From: Microbacterium sp. MYb66
Lineage (GTDB): Bacteria > Actinomycetota > Actinomycetes > Actinomycetales > Microbacteriaceae
Direction of reading: 5' to 3'
DNA length: 64,000 nucleotides
Assembly: GCF_002979435.1 (NCBI RefSeq)
Contig: NZ_PCOV01000003.1
Location: forward strand, 248,001-312,000
The position numbers were made by a program, and so were the translations under genes. Every line of letters begins with the position of its first letter. Position 1 is the stretch's first letter. Below are positions 1-7,313 of this stretch, piece after piece. The notes beneath the pieces are model-generated. The model was given only the letters and a program-made list of their open reading frames with translations, was not told the origin of the DNA and did no database searches.

Positions 1-399
1 CACGAGGGTCGCGCCCTCGGAGATGCGGTCCACCTGCTCGGCGAGCAGGCGCTGCAGGTCGGCTTCGACACCGTCCTTCTGCAGACCGGGGTCGATGCCC
101 AGCTCGTGGGAGGTGTCGTGGATGATCTCGTAGATCTGCACACGCAAAGCGTCGCCGGTCTTCTTGTGGGTCACGCGCCACACCTCGACGACGCCGGCGC
201 TGGCCTCTTCCTCCCCGGGCTCCTCGCTCGACAGCGAGCACGGCGGGCTCATCCAGTTCAGCGGCTTGTAGCTGCCGCCGTCGGAGTGCACGAGCAGACT
301 CCCGTCTCCCTTGTGCACGAGCAGACGCGTGGCGAGCGGGAGATGGGCATTGAGCCGACCGGTGTAGTCGACCGAGCAGCGGGCGATGACGAGACGCAC
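1..399 (-). CDS. nucS: Endonuclease NucS / EndoMS, N-terminal part (3' end outside window)
   Basis: This is the mismatch-specific endonuclease that replaces MutS/MutL-type mismatch repair in many actinomycetes and some archaea; it cuts both strands at a mismatch. The first 133 codons are visible. They begin [16 protein letters not shown] and contain the family hallmark [16 protein letters not shown] around residues 38-53, which belongs to the N-terminal dimerisation and DNA-binding domain. The catalytic nuclease domain lies beyond base 1. The start is GTG at 399, because an in-frame TAG stop lies four codons upstream. No Shine-Dalgarno sequence is present, but a TAGGCT -10 box ends six bases before the GTG, so the message is probably leaderless. 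The neighbour at 458 is co-directional but unrelated. Confidence 0.93.
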   Translation of the reverse strand, partial: MRLVIARCSVDYTGRLNAHLPLATRLLVHKGDGSLLVHSDGGSYKPLNWMSPPCSLSSEEPGEEEASAGVVEVWRVTHKKTGDALRVQIYEIIHDTSHELGIDPGLQKDGVEADLQRLLAEQVDRISEGATLV

Positions 400-405
400 C
401 CGTCG

Positions 406-411
406 AGCCTA
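406..411 (-). promoter_or_regulatory. -10 element of a leaderless nucS promoter
   Basis: TAGGCT on the minus strand fits the actinobacterial TANNNT -10 pattern and leaves six bases before the GTG at 399. Transcription would therefore start on the start codon itself. Ten other genes in the window have the same arrangement. Confidence 0.5.
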
Positions 412-457
412 CTTCGTCACGGCACCGCCGCGTCCCACCCGCCCGGACGCGCACCGC

Positions 458-1360
458 TCAGCGATCGAGGAACGAGCCCAGCGCCTCGAACAGCCCGAGC
501 TCGGTCGCCGCCGACCGCGCGATGAGGAATCCGATGATCCCGATGATCCAGGCGGTGTTCTCGGCGCCGGTGCGCTCCATCCAGGCAGCGAAACGCTCGA
601 GTGGCCGTCGGACCAGGGGAGCAGCGACGATCCGAAGGATGAGGAGGACGATCGCCGGGAGGATCATCAGCGCGCAGTAGCCGACGAGGGACAGCACACG
701 AAGCGGCGCGTCGATCCCGGCATCCGCGAGCATGGTCATCGCGACGATGTACGGGAGCATGGTCGCGACCTCGACGAGACCCGCCGCGATCGCGACCGCC
801 ATCACGGCGGTTCCTCTGGTGCGCGGGTCGAGCAGGCGCTCCCGCCATCGCGTGATGCGGCCGGGGCGAGGAGCGGCATCCGCCTCGGCTCCGGCCGTCG
901 ACCCCGGGGCCGCCGCGGGAGGAGGTCGCATGCCGCCGGAGGCATGCGTGTCATCGGCCGTCGACATGCTCGTCCACGGAGAGACCTGCGGCGCGGAGGC
1001 CACCGGGGATGCGGCCTCGGGCGGAGTCGTGCCTCGGGACGCCTTGTCGCCCGTCGGCATCGCGAACGCGGTGATCAGGAGCGCGCCTCCCACCACGAGC
1101 CTCGTGATCAGCCCGCGCGGGGACGAGAGGAAGTCGGAGGCGACGTCGACGAGGTTCACGAGTCCCCAGAGGAACAGCAGGCCGACGAGGAGGTAGAAGC
1201 CGGCGATCGTCACGAGGTACAGGAGGATGCGCCCGGCGCGCACCCGCCCCGGGTGCAGCAGCAGGAAGACCGGGATGAGGAGAGTGCCGACGCTCAGCCC
1301 GTCGATCAGCGCCAGAAGCGCGAGGGAGAGGGGGAGCGGCAGGCCGCCGAAGAGTTCCAT
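458..1360 (-). CDS. GAP-family (Sap-like) polytopic membrane protein
   Basis: A 300-residue membrane protein of the GAP / sulfolipid-1-addressing-protein type. Members have been linked to export of lipids or peptidoglycolipids, but the substrate here is unknown. It has about six hydrophobic segments: three near residues 5-95 (with LALLALIDGLSVGTLLIPVF at the start, typical of the family) and three in roughly 175-290. They are separated by a Pro/Ala/Gly-rich hydrophilic loop of about 70 residues and a short basic RITRWRERLL stretch. The ATG at 1360 starts the protein just before the first hydrophobic segment. A GGAGGT sequence directly abuts the ATG, which is too close to be an ideal ribosome site. 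The gene is divergent from the kinase at 1476. Confidence 0.75.
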   Translation of the reverse strand: MELFGGLPLPLSLALLALIDGLSVGTLLIPVFLLLHPGRVRAGRILLYLVTIAGFYLLVGLLFLWGLVNLVDVASDFLSSPRGLITRLVVGGALLITAFAMPTGDKASRGTTPPEAASPVASAPQVSPWTSMSTADDTHASGGMRPPPAAAPGSTAGAEADAAPRPGRITRWRERLLDPRTRGTAVMAVAIAAGLVEVATMLPYIVAMTMLADAGIDAPLRVLSLVGYCALMILPAIVLLILRIVAAPLVRRPLERFAAWMERTGAENTAWIIGIIGFLIARSAATELGLFEALGSFLDR

Positions 1361-1475
1361 ACCTCCACGCTCGTCGGGTCGGGGCCGCGGCGGATCGGGC
1401 GAAAGTACCGTTCCCGCGCCGCTCCTCATCCCTTCGGCTGATGCGCCGCGACGCGCGCCGTGGTTGCATGAGGTC

Positions 1476-2672
1476 ATGCACGAGCAGGTCGATGGCGGAT
1501 TCGGCGCCTGGTACCGCCGGCACCGCTGGTGGGCGGATCCGATCGGGATGGCGCTCCTCGCCGTCGTGATGGCGGCGCTCGGCTTCCGCGGCATCTGGGG
1601 GCCGTTCTCGATCCTTCCGACCGACGTGTCGCCGTGGTGGGCGCTGGTTCTCACGCTTCCGGCATGCGCCCTCGCTCTCGCCAAGAGACGGATGCCGTGG
1701 ACCGTGCTCGCTCTCGTCACGCTGCTCTTCGTGATCGATCTCCTCACGGTCGGCGGCATCGGCACGGTCCTCGTCCTGCTGGATGTGCTGTGGACGGCGG
1801 CTTTCCTCGCCGGCGAGCAGGGCCGCCGAGTGCTGCTCGTGCTCCTGGGGGCGGCGACGGTCGCGCTGTTCCTCGCCGCGCTGCTCTTCGCGGATGTGCC
1901 GTTCGCGGTCGCGTTCCTCATCGGGGTGCAGTTCGGCGCGATCTTCGGCACCGACTACTGGTGGGCGGTCGCCGTCTCCCAGGCGCACGAACTCGCCGAA
2001 CTGCATCGCCAGCGCGCCGAGGACGCTGCGGCCGTCGCCGATCGAGACCGTGCCGAGGCCGTGCAGCGCGAGCGCGAGACCATGGCCCGGGAACTGCATG
2101 ATGTGGTGGCCGGGCACGTGATGGCCATGGCGATCCGCGCGGAGGCGGCCCTCTCCACGGCACCCGACCGCACGAAGGACCGTGAGGCGCTGCAGGCCGT
2201 GCGCGATGCGGGTCTCGACGCCCACGGCGCACTGCGATCGATGATCTCCGTCCTGCGTCGCGGCGACGGGAGTCTCGCGCCGACGCCGCGCTGGGCCGAT
2301 CTCGGCGGCATCGTCCAGGAGGCGGAGCGGGCGGGTCTCGTCGTCCGTCTCTCCGCCGACGACTTCGGAGGCCTCGCCACCGCGGCCGAGCAGGCCGTGG
2401 TCCGGATCGTGCGCGAAGCCCTGACGAACTGCATCCGGCATGCGGGCGGAGCCGACGTCGACGTCGTGATCGAACAGGTCGACGCCGAGGTGCGCGTGCG
2501 GGTGCGGTCCCGCGGGGGAGTGGCCAGCGCTGCGGCCGCACACGGCGACGACGGCTGGGGCCTGCAGATGCTCCGCGAACGCGTCGACACCCTGGGCGGC
2601 ACCTTCTCCGCAGGGCCGACTGCCGACGGGTGGGCGGTCGAGGGCAGGATCCCGATCGAGGTGCGGGTGTGA
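1476..2672 (+). CDS. Sensor histidine kinase, HisKA_3 / NarL-partner type
   Basis: A 398-residue two-component sensor. About five transmembrane segments in residues 20-165 form a membrane sensor with no recognisable extracellular domain. They are followed by a short coiled linker and a HisKA_3 dimerisation domain, where ARELHDVVAGHV supplies the phospho-acceptor His208. The C-terminal ATPase domain has the N-box REALTNCIRHA and the glycine box DGWGLQMLRERV. The ATG at 1476 (MHEQVDGG) is chosen because the sequence upstream is not protein-like. Its stop overlaps the response-regulator start by four bases (GTGA), so the two are translationally coupled partners. The signal is unknown; DesK/LiaS-like kinases of this build usually sense membrane or envelope state. 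Confidence 0.9.
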   Translation: MHEQVDGGFGAWYRRHRWWADPIGMALLAVVMAALGFRGIWGPFSILPTDVSPWWALVLTLPACALALAKRRMPWTVLALVTLLFVIDLLTVGGIGTVLVLLDVLWTAAFLAGEQGRRVLLVLLGAATVALFLAALLFADVPFAVAFLIGVQFGAIFGTDYWWAVAVSQAHELAELHRQRAEDAAAVADRDRAEAVQRERETMARELHDVVAGHVMAMAIRAEAALSTAPDRTKDREALQAVRDAGLDAHGALRSMISVLRRGDGSLAPTPRWADLGGIVQEAERAGLVVRLSADDFGGLATAAEQAVVRIVREALTNCIRHAGGADVDVVIEQVDAEVRVRVRSRGGVASAAAAHGDDGWGLQMLRERVDTLGGTFSAGPTADGWAVEGRIPIEVRV

Positions 2673-3310
2673 CCGCTCCGACGGTGCTGCTCGCCGACGA
2701 CCACGGAGCGATCAGAGCGGGCCTGCGCATCATGCTGGAGGCACAAGGCATCACCGTGGTCGGCGAGGCCGCGGACGGAGACGTCGCGGTGCGCAACGCG
2801 GCGGCGCTGCGTCCCGACGTGGTGCTCATGGACCTGCGGATGCCTGGACGGGACGGGGTCTCGGCCACCAGGGAGATCGTCGACCGCGGGCTCGGGGACG
2901 TGCTGGTCCTGACGAGCTTCGACGAGGACGAGCTCGTCTTCGGGGCGATCCGCGCCGGTGCGGTCGGGTTCCTCCTCAAGACCGTCGACGCGCCCACCCT
3001 CGTGCAGGCGGTCCGGTCGGTGGCCGCAGGCGAGGGGGCACTGGATCCGCGGGTGACCCGGCGTGCGCTCGCCGCGGCGGCTCAGGGGACAGCGGCTCCG
3101 GCGCCCGCCGGGCCGGAGCAGCCGGAGCTGACCGCCCGCGAGCAGGAGGTGCTCGACGGCATCCTGCAGGGGTGGTCGAACGCGCAGCTCGCAGCGCGGC
3201 TTCGCATCTCGCTGCCCACCGTCAAGACGCATGTCTCGAACGTGCTCACCAAGCTCGGTGCACGCAGCCGGTCTCATGCGGCAGCCCTGGTGCGCAGCCG
3301 AGAGGAGTGA
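2669..3310 (+). CDS. Response regulator, NarL/FixJ (LuxR-HTH) family
   Basis: A 213-residue DNA-binding response regulator, the cognate partner of the kinase just upstream. The receiver domain (about residues 4-120) has the acidic pair in LLADDHGAIR, the phospho-acceptor Asp55 in VLMDLRMPGRDG, the switch Thr/Ser in VLTSFDED and the conserved Lys in FLLKTVDAP. An Ala/Pro-rich linker leads to a LuxR-type helix-turn-helix at about 148-205 (LTAREQEVLDGILQGWSN, then LPTVKTHVSNVLTKLGARSR). The start is GTG at 2669, overlapping the kinase stop by four bases. Four bases separate its stop from that of the convergent MFS gene, leaving no room for a dedicated terminator. The target genes cannot be read from the window. 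Confidence 0.92.
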   Translation: MTAPTVLLADDHGAIRAGLRIMLEAQGITVVGEAADGDVAVRNAAALRPDVVLMDLRMPGRDGVSATREIVDRGLGDVLVLTSFDEDELVFGAIRAGAVGFLLKTVDAPTLVQAVRSVAAGEGALDPRVTRRALAAAAQGTAAPAPAGPEQPELTAREQEVLDGILQGWSNAQLAARLRISLPTVKTHVSNVLTKLGARSRSHAAALVRSREE

Positions 3311-3314
3311 GGGC

Positions 3315-4553
3315 TCAGTCCTTCGTCGCGCCGGCGACCGGAGTCTTCTCGTCTGCGCGCAGCGGACGGGCGGCACCCGAGAACAGTCCGGACATGACGA
3401 CCAGCCCGACCAGGATGAACAGCGTGTTCAGCAGGCCGATGTGCTCGCTGATGATGCCGAGCGTCGGAGGCCCGCCGAGGAAGGCCACGTAGCCGATCGT
3501 CGCCGCCGCGCTCACCCGCGCCGCCGCTTTGGCGGGGTCGTCGGCGGCCGCGGACATGCCCAGGGGGAAGCCGAGCGAGGCGCCGATGCCCCACAGCGCC
3601 GCTCCGACGAGCACGAGGGGGAAGGTCGGCGCGAGGACGAAGAGCAGGATGCCCGATGCGGCCGCCACAGCGAGGATGCGCAGCACCGCGACGCGGCCGA
3701 AGCGGTCGACGAGCGGGCCGCCGAACAGCCGCACGACGGTCATCCCGACCGAGAACACGGCGAGCGACACGGCACCGGTGCCCTCGGCGAATCCGTGGCC
3801 CTGCTCCGTGCCGAGAGCGATCCAGTCGTTGGCGCCGCCTTCGGCGAACGACATCCCGAGCATGACGACGCCGATCAGATAGGTGCGCGGTTCGCGCCAC
3901 GCCTCGAGCGCGGTGTGCATGCGTGCGCGGAACGCCGGCTTCTCGTGCGACGCGGGATCGAGGGCCGCCTCGCGGACGGGCACCTGGAAGAAGCACACGA
4001 GCGCGATGACCGCGACGAGGCTGCCCATGATCGCGGCGTGCGCGGCGACATCGATCGCGAGCTGCGCTGCGAGCGCCCCGATCCCCGCGCCGATGACCGT
4101 CCCGAAGCTGAAGAACGCGTGGAAGACGGGCAGGATCGTGCGGCCCATCTGCTGCTCGATCGCGGTCGCCTCGACGTTCATCATGACGTCGACCGATCCG
4201 TTGCCGAGGCCGAAGAGGGCCATGCCGAAGAGCACGACCGGCACCGAGGAGAAGACGTTCGCGCCCAGGCCGACGACGACGATGCCCGTGGCGAAGATCA
4301 GCATCGACAGCAGCATGCCGCGGCGCGCACCGAGCCGCGCCATCAGGGCGGGCCCGCTCGAGATGCCGATGATCGACGACAGGCCCATGCCGAGCAGGAT
4401 GAGGCCCACCTGTGCATTGTCGAGGCTCAGGGCCTCCTTGATCCCCGGCACCCGAGACGCCCACGTCGCGATCGAGAGGCCGCTGGCGAGGAAGATGGCG
4501 AAGATCGCCGCGCGCCAGCGCACGAACTGCGAACGGGTGAGGGCGGCTTCCAT
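3315..4553 (-). CDS. MFS transporter (YbjJ / fucose-permease-like)
   Basis: A 412-residue major facilitator with about twelve hydrophobic segments. SRVPGIKEALSLDNAQVGLIL after the first helix and LGARRGMLL at the 2-3 loop match the YbjJ/SetA-like branch, which is often annotated only as MFS transporter; the substrate is unknown. The ATG at 4553 lies seven bases after a TAGGCT -10 box (4561-4566). That box abuts and shares a base with a 16-base palindrome placed between this gene and the divergent LacI-family regulator at 4614. This suggests the regulator represses the transporter and perhaps itself, and that the substrate or a derivative is the inducer. Confidence 0.82.
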   Translation of the reverse strand: MEAALTRSQFVRWRAAIFAIFLASGLSIATWASRVPGIKEALSLDNAQVGLILLGMGLSSIIGISSGPALMARLGARRGMLLSMLIFATGIVVVGLGANVFSSVPVVLFGMALFGLGNGSVDVMMNVEATAIEQQMGRTILPVFHAFFSFGTVIGAGIGALAAQLAIDVAAHAAIMGSLVAVIALVCFFQVPVREAALDPASHEKPAFRARMHTALEAWREPRTYLIGVVMLGMSFAEGGANDWIALGTEQGHGFAEGTGAVSLAVFSVGMTVVRLFGGPLVDRFGRVAVLRILAVAAASGILLFVLAPTFPLVLVGAALWGIGASLGFPLGMSAAADDPAKAAARVSAAATIGYVAFLGGPPTLGIISEHIGLLNTLFILVGLVVMSGLFSGAARPLRADEKTPVAGATKD

Positions 4554-4565
4554 GCCGGCCAGCCT

Positions 4566-4581
4566 ATCGAATCGTTTCGAT
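4566..4581. promoter_or_regulatory. Probable LacI-family operator between divergent genes
   Basis: ATCGAA-TCGT-TTCGAT is a perfect inverted repeat with a four-base centre. It abuts the minus-strand TAGGCT -10 box of the MFS gene and lies 33 bases before the regulator start. Size, symmetry and location fit a LacI-family operator; binding is inferred. Confidence 0.6.
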
Positions 4582-4601
4582 CCGAGGGAACCGGAGGGAG
4601 C

Positions 4602-4607
4602 TATCCT
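4602..4607 (+). promoter_or_regulatory. -10 element of a leaderless lacI-family promoter
   Basis: TATCCT is followed by six bases and then the ATG at 4614. No ribosome-binding site sits between them, so the transcript probably begins at the start codon. Confidence 0.5.
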
Positions 4608-4613
4608 CGAAGT

Positions 4614-5675
4614 ATGACCAGTCAGGAGACGCCGCGTCGGCCCACCATCGCCGACGTCGCACGCGAGGCGGGCGTGGCGACATCCACCGCCTCGGTCGTC
4701 TTCAGCGGTAAAGCGAATGTCGCCGAGGCGACGCGGGAGCGCGTGCTCGCCGCTGCCGCCGAACTCGGCTATGCCGGTCCGGATCCGCGCGCGGCATCCC
4801 TTCGTCGTGGACGCAGCGGCATCGTCGCGGTCGTGCTCGAAGGACACCTGCGCGCGGCGTTCCTCGATCCCGTGACGACGGCGATGATGGACGGTCTCAC
4901 CGACGGGCTCGCAGACCTCAGCGCCGGCATCCTCCTCATGCGTGATGAACCGGGGGAGGAGGGCGCGGCGATCGCCAACGCGCCCGTCGACGCGTTCGTG
5001 CTCATCGGATGCTCGGGGCGCACCAAGGCATCACTGGAAGTGGTCGTCGGCCGCGGCCTTCCGGTGGTCGTGATCGAGGGCGACGCGGGACAGGCGATCC
5101 CGCGCATCACACTCGACAACACCCAGGCCGCCGCCGACGTCGCGCGACACGTCCGCGAACTCGGTCACCGCGATGTCGCTCTGGTCACGCTCGCGCTCGA
5201 CAGCGACCGGGAGCGGGCTCCGGTCACGCCGGAGCGCATCGCGACCGCGACCGTCGACGTCACCGTGCATCGCCTCGAGGGGATGCGCCAGGTGTTCCCC
5301 GATGCTCCGGCGATCTCGGCATCCGGCAGTCTCATCGACGAAGGGGTGCTGGTGGGGCGGATGCTGCTGGCAGACCCCGCCACCCGGCCGACCGCCGTGC
5401 TCGCTCAGAGCGATCTGCTCGCGGTCGGGGTGATCCGAGCGGCCGAAGAGCTGGGGCTGCGCGTCCCCGAGGATCTCTCGGTCGCCGGATTCGACGGCAT
5501 CGAGGTCGACGGGCTCGGAGACCTCACGCTCACGACCAGCGTGCAGCCGGCCGTCGAGAAGGGGCGCGCGGCGGGGGAGCAGGTCGCACGCATGCTGCGC
5601 GGCGAGCCCGGCGTCACGCAGGATCTCACCTGCGTGTTCCGCGCCGGCACGACGACCGGTCGGGTGCCCCGCTGA
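4614..5675 (+). CDS. LacI-family transcriptional regulator
   Basis: A 353-residue repressor-type protein. Residues about 10-56 form the LacI helix-turn-helix and hinge (PTIADVAREAGVATSTASVV, then the ATRERVLAAAAELGY helix). The remainder is a periplasmic-binding-protein-like effector domain with the typical SVAGFDGIE near the C-terminus (the VxGFDD motif of the family). The effector is not predictable. The ATG at 4614 has no ribosome site and follows a -10 box at leaderless spacing. The divergent MFS transporter and the intervening palindrome make local control of that transporter the simplest reading. Confidence 0.9.
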   Translation: MTSQETPRRPTIADVAREAGVATSTASVVFSGKANVAEATRERVLAAAAELGYAGPDPRAASLRRGRSGIVAVVLEGHLRAAFLDPVTTAMMDGLTDGLADLSAGILLMRDEPGEEGAAIANAPVDAFVLIGCSGRTKASLEVVVGRGLPVVVIEGDAGQAIPRITLDNTQAAADVARHVRELGHRDVALVTLALDSDRERAPVTPERIATATVDVTVHRLEGMRQVFPDAPAISASGSLIDEGVLVGRMLLADPATRPTAVLAQSDLLAVGVIRAAEELGLRVPEDLSVAGFDGIEVDGLGDLTLTTSVQPAVEKGRAAGEQVARMLRGEPGVTQDLTCVFRAGTTTGRVPR

Positions 5676-5693
5676 CAGCGGACCGCCCGACGA

Positions 5694-7193
5694 TCAGCTC
5701 CGTTGCGGGCCGATCGGCAGTGTTGTCTCTCCGAAGTCGAGGACGCGGTAGCGGCCGCAGTCGATCACCTCGTCGGGGATGGCCGGTGAGGGCAGGCTCC
5801 AGGCGACCGTCTGCGCATCCTCCACGAGGAAAGAGACCTGGCCGACATCGAAGTCCCGACGGTTCACGAGCCACGCATAGCCGTTGAGCTCGTGGTCGAC
5901 CTGGACGAGCTGCGCCGGATCGTCGAGATGGAGCTTGGGCAGCCGGACGGTCCAGAACTGGCCCGCTCCGGTGCGTCCCGAGGCGTTCACCCAGTCCGTC
6001 ACGCAGGAGAGGTCGGGATCGGCGGACCCGGTGGCTGCGGCGAGCCGAGGGATGCCCACGGCGCCCGCGGCGACGAGCAGCACGGCGGCCGCGGCGGCGA
6101 CGAGAGCACGGATGCGCCGCGGCATCCGCCAGGCGCGCGGCATCGCGACCAGCGCGAGCACGGGCGCGAAGGCGAGAGGCTGCAGGTATCGGGCGGCGTG
6201 TGTGCCGAGGGCGACCGCGCCGATCGCCACGAGCACGGGCATGACCCAGGCGGCCGCGGCGACGAAGCGGGCGCCCGGCTCCTCGGCCTGAACCGTACGG
6301 AAGACGGCGAGAGCGAGGAGGGCGAGCACCGTCAGGCCGCCGAGGATGCCGATGGGTGTCGCCACGCGGTCGGCGAGAAGGCCGGCGTAGTACTCCGACG
6401 ACTGCATCCACTGCCCGGGCTGGACGTATCCGGCGCCGGTGTTCGCGATCCATGCCGCGAAAGGAATACGTGCGACGAACCCCAGCGCGGTGGCCCCGAG
6501 GAGCACGGCCAGTGTCGTCGTCATCCGGAGTCGCCGCGGCGAGCGGAGGGCGAGCGCCCCGAGGAGGAGCGAGAGCGGAACCGTCGCCCACGCGGCGTAG
6601 AGCGGATTCGAGAGCGTCGACACGGTCGCCGTCGCCCCGAGCCCGATCAGGAGTCCGACGCCGCCCGTCGCACGATCGATCACGCGACGCACCAGCCCGA
6701 CCGACAGGGTGACCGCGACCACCGTCGCCGCGTAGTAGGTGGTGGTCAGCTGCAGCGAGGCGAGCTCGAGCGCGTCTCGCGACGAGGAGGTCTCCGTCAT
6801 GGCGAGAAGCGAGAACGCCACGAGCCCCACCAGCGCCCATGCCACCGGTGCCGTGTCGGCGCGGCGGCGCCCCGCGACGAGCCGCAGCGCGCCGTAGAGA
6901 CCGACGATGTTCAGCACCGCGTTGACGGCGAGCAGACCGTTCACCCCGAGCCCGAGAGCCGCGTCGAGCCCCGTGAACACCGCCGTCTCGGGGAGGAAGA
7001 GGACGCTCGACAGGGCCCAGTCGCTCGGCTGACCGGAGAGGACCGACCGCGCGATCAGCGCGACGATCAGCGAATCCCCGTCCCGGAACAGCAGCTCGCC
7101 ACGCGCGGACGACGCGACCTGTGCGGCGGTGAGCAGAGCGACGCACAGCGCACCCGTCCACCCCGCGAGCTCTCGCATCCAGGCCCGCCGCAT
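5694..7193 (-). CDS. Polytopic membrane protein, unrecognised (GT-C-like architecture)
   Basis: I do not recognise this 499-residue protein. It has an N-terminal hydrophobic helix, then a short loop with LLFRDGDSLIVALIARS, and at least ten further hydrophobic segments up to about residue 370. A hydrophilic C-terminal domain of about 120 residues follows. An acidic residue in the first loop, many helices and an external C-terminal domain resemble GT-C glycosyltransferases, but no diagnostic motif is visible, so this is only a resemblance. The ATG at 7193 is used; a second ATG five codons later (MRELAGW) is possible. The gene sits alone between the LacI-type regulator and the Mrp operon. Confidence 0.6.
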   Translation of the reverse strand: MRRAWMRELAGWTGALCVALLTAAQVASSARGELLFRDGDSLIVALIARSVLSGQPSDWALSSVLFLPETAVFTGLDAALGLGVNGLLAVNAVLNIVGLYGALRLVAGRRRADTAPVAWALVGLVAFSLLAMTETSSSRDALELASLQLTTTYYAATVVAVTLSVGLVRRVIDRATGGVGLLIGLGATATVSTLSNPLYAAWATVPLSLLLGALALRSPRRLRMTTTLAVLLGATALGFVARIPFAAWIANTGAGYVQPGQWMQSSEYYAGLLADRVATPIGILGGLTVLALLALAVFRTVQAEEPGARFVAAAAWVMPVLVAIGAVALGTHAARYLQPLAFAPVLALVAMPRAWRMPRRIRALVAAAAAVLLVAAGAVGIPRLAAATGSADPDLSCVTDWVNASGRTGAGQFWTVRLPKLHLDDPAQLVQVDHELNGYAWLVNRRDFDVGQVSFLVEDAQTVAWSLPSPAIPDEVIDCGRYRVLDFGETTLPIGPQRS

Positions 7194-7249
7194 GCGACCA
7201 CTCTCGCACGATCACGGAAGCCGGGGACCGAGCGACCTTCGCGTCCCGG

Positions 7250-7255
7250 TAAACT
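7250..7255 (+). promoter_or_regulatory. Probable -10 element of the Mrp operon promoter
   Basis: TAAACT matches TANNNT and lies about 58 bases before the mnhA ATG. The leader would be about 50 bases and carry the GAGGGAG ribosome site at 7299-7304. I see no convincing -35 box. Confidence 0.35.
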
Positions 7256-7313
7256 GGCAGGGACACCCCCCGCCTGAGCCGTGAGGCCGACGACCCCCGA
7301 GGGAGCCGCGTAT

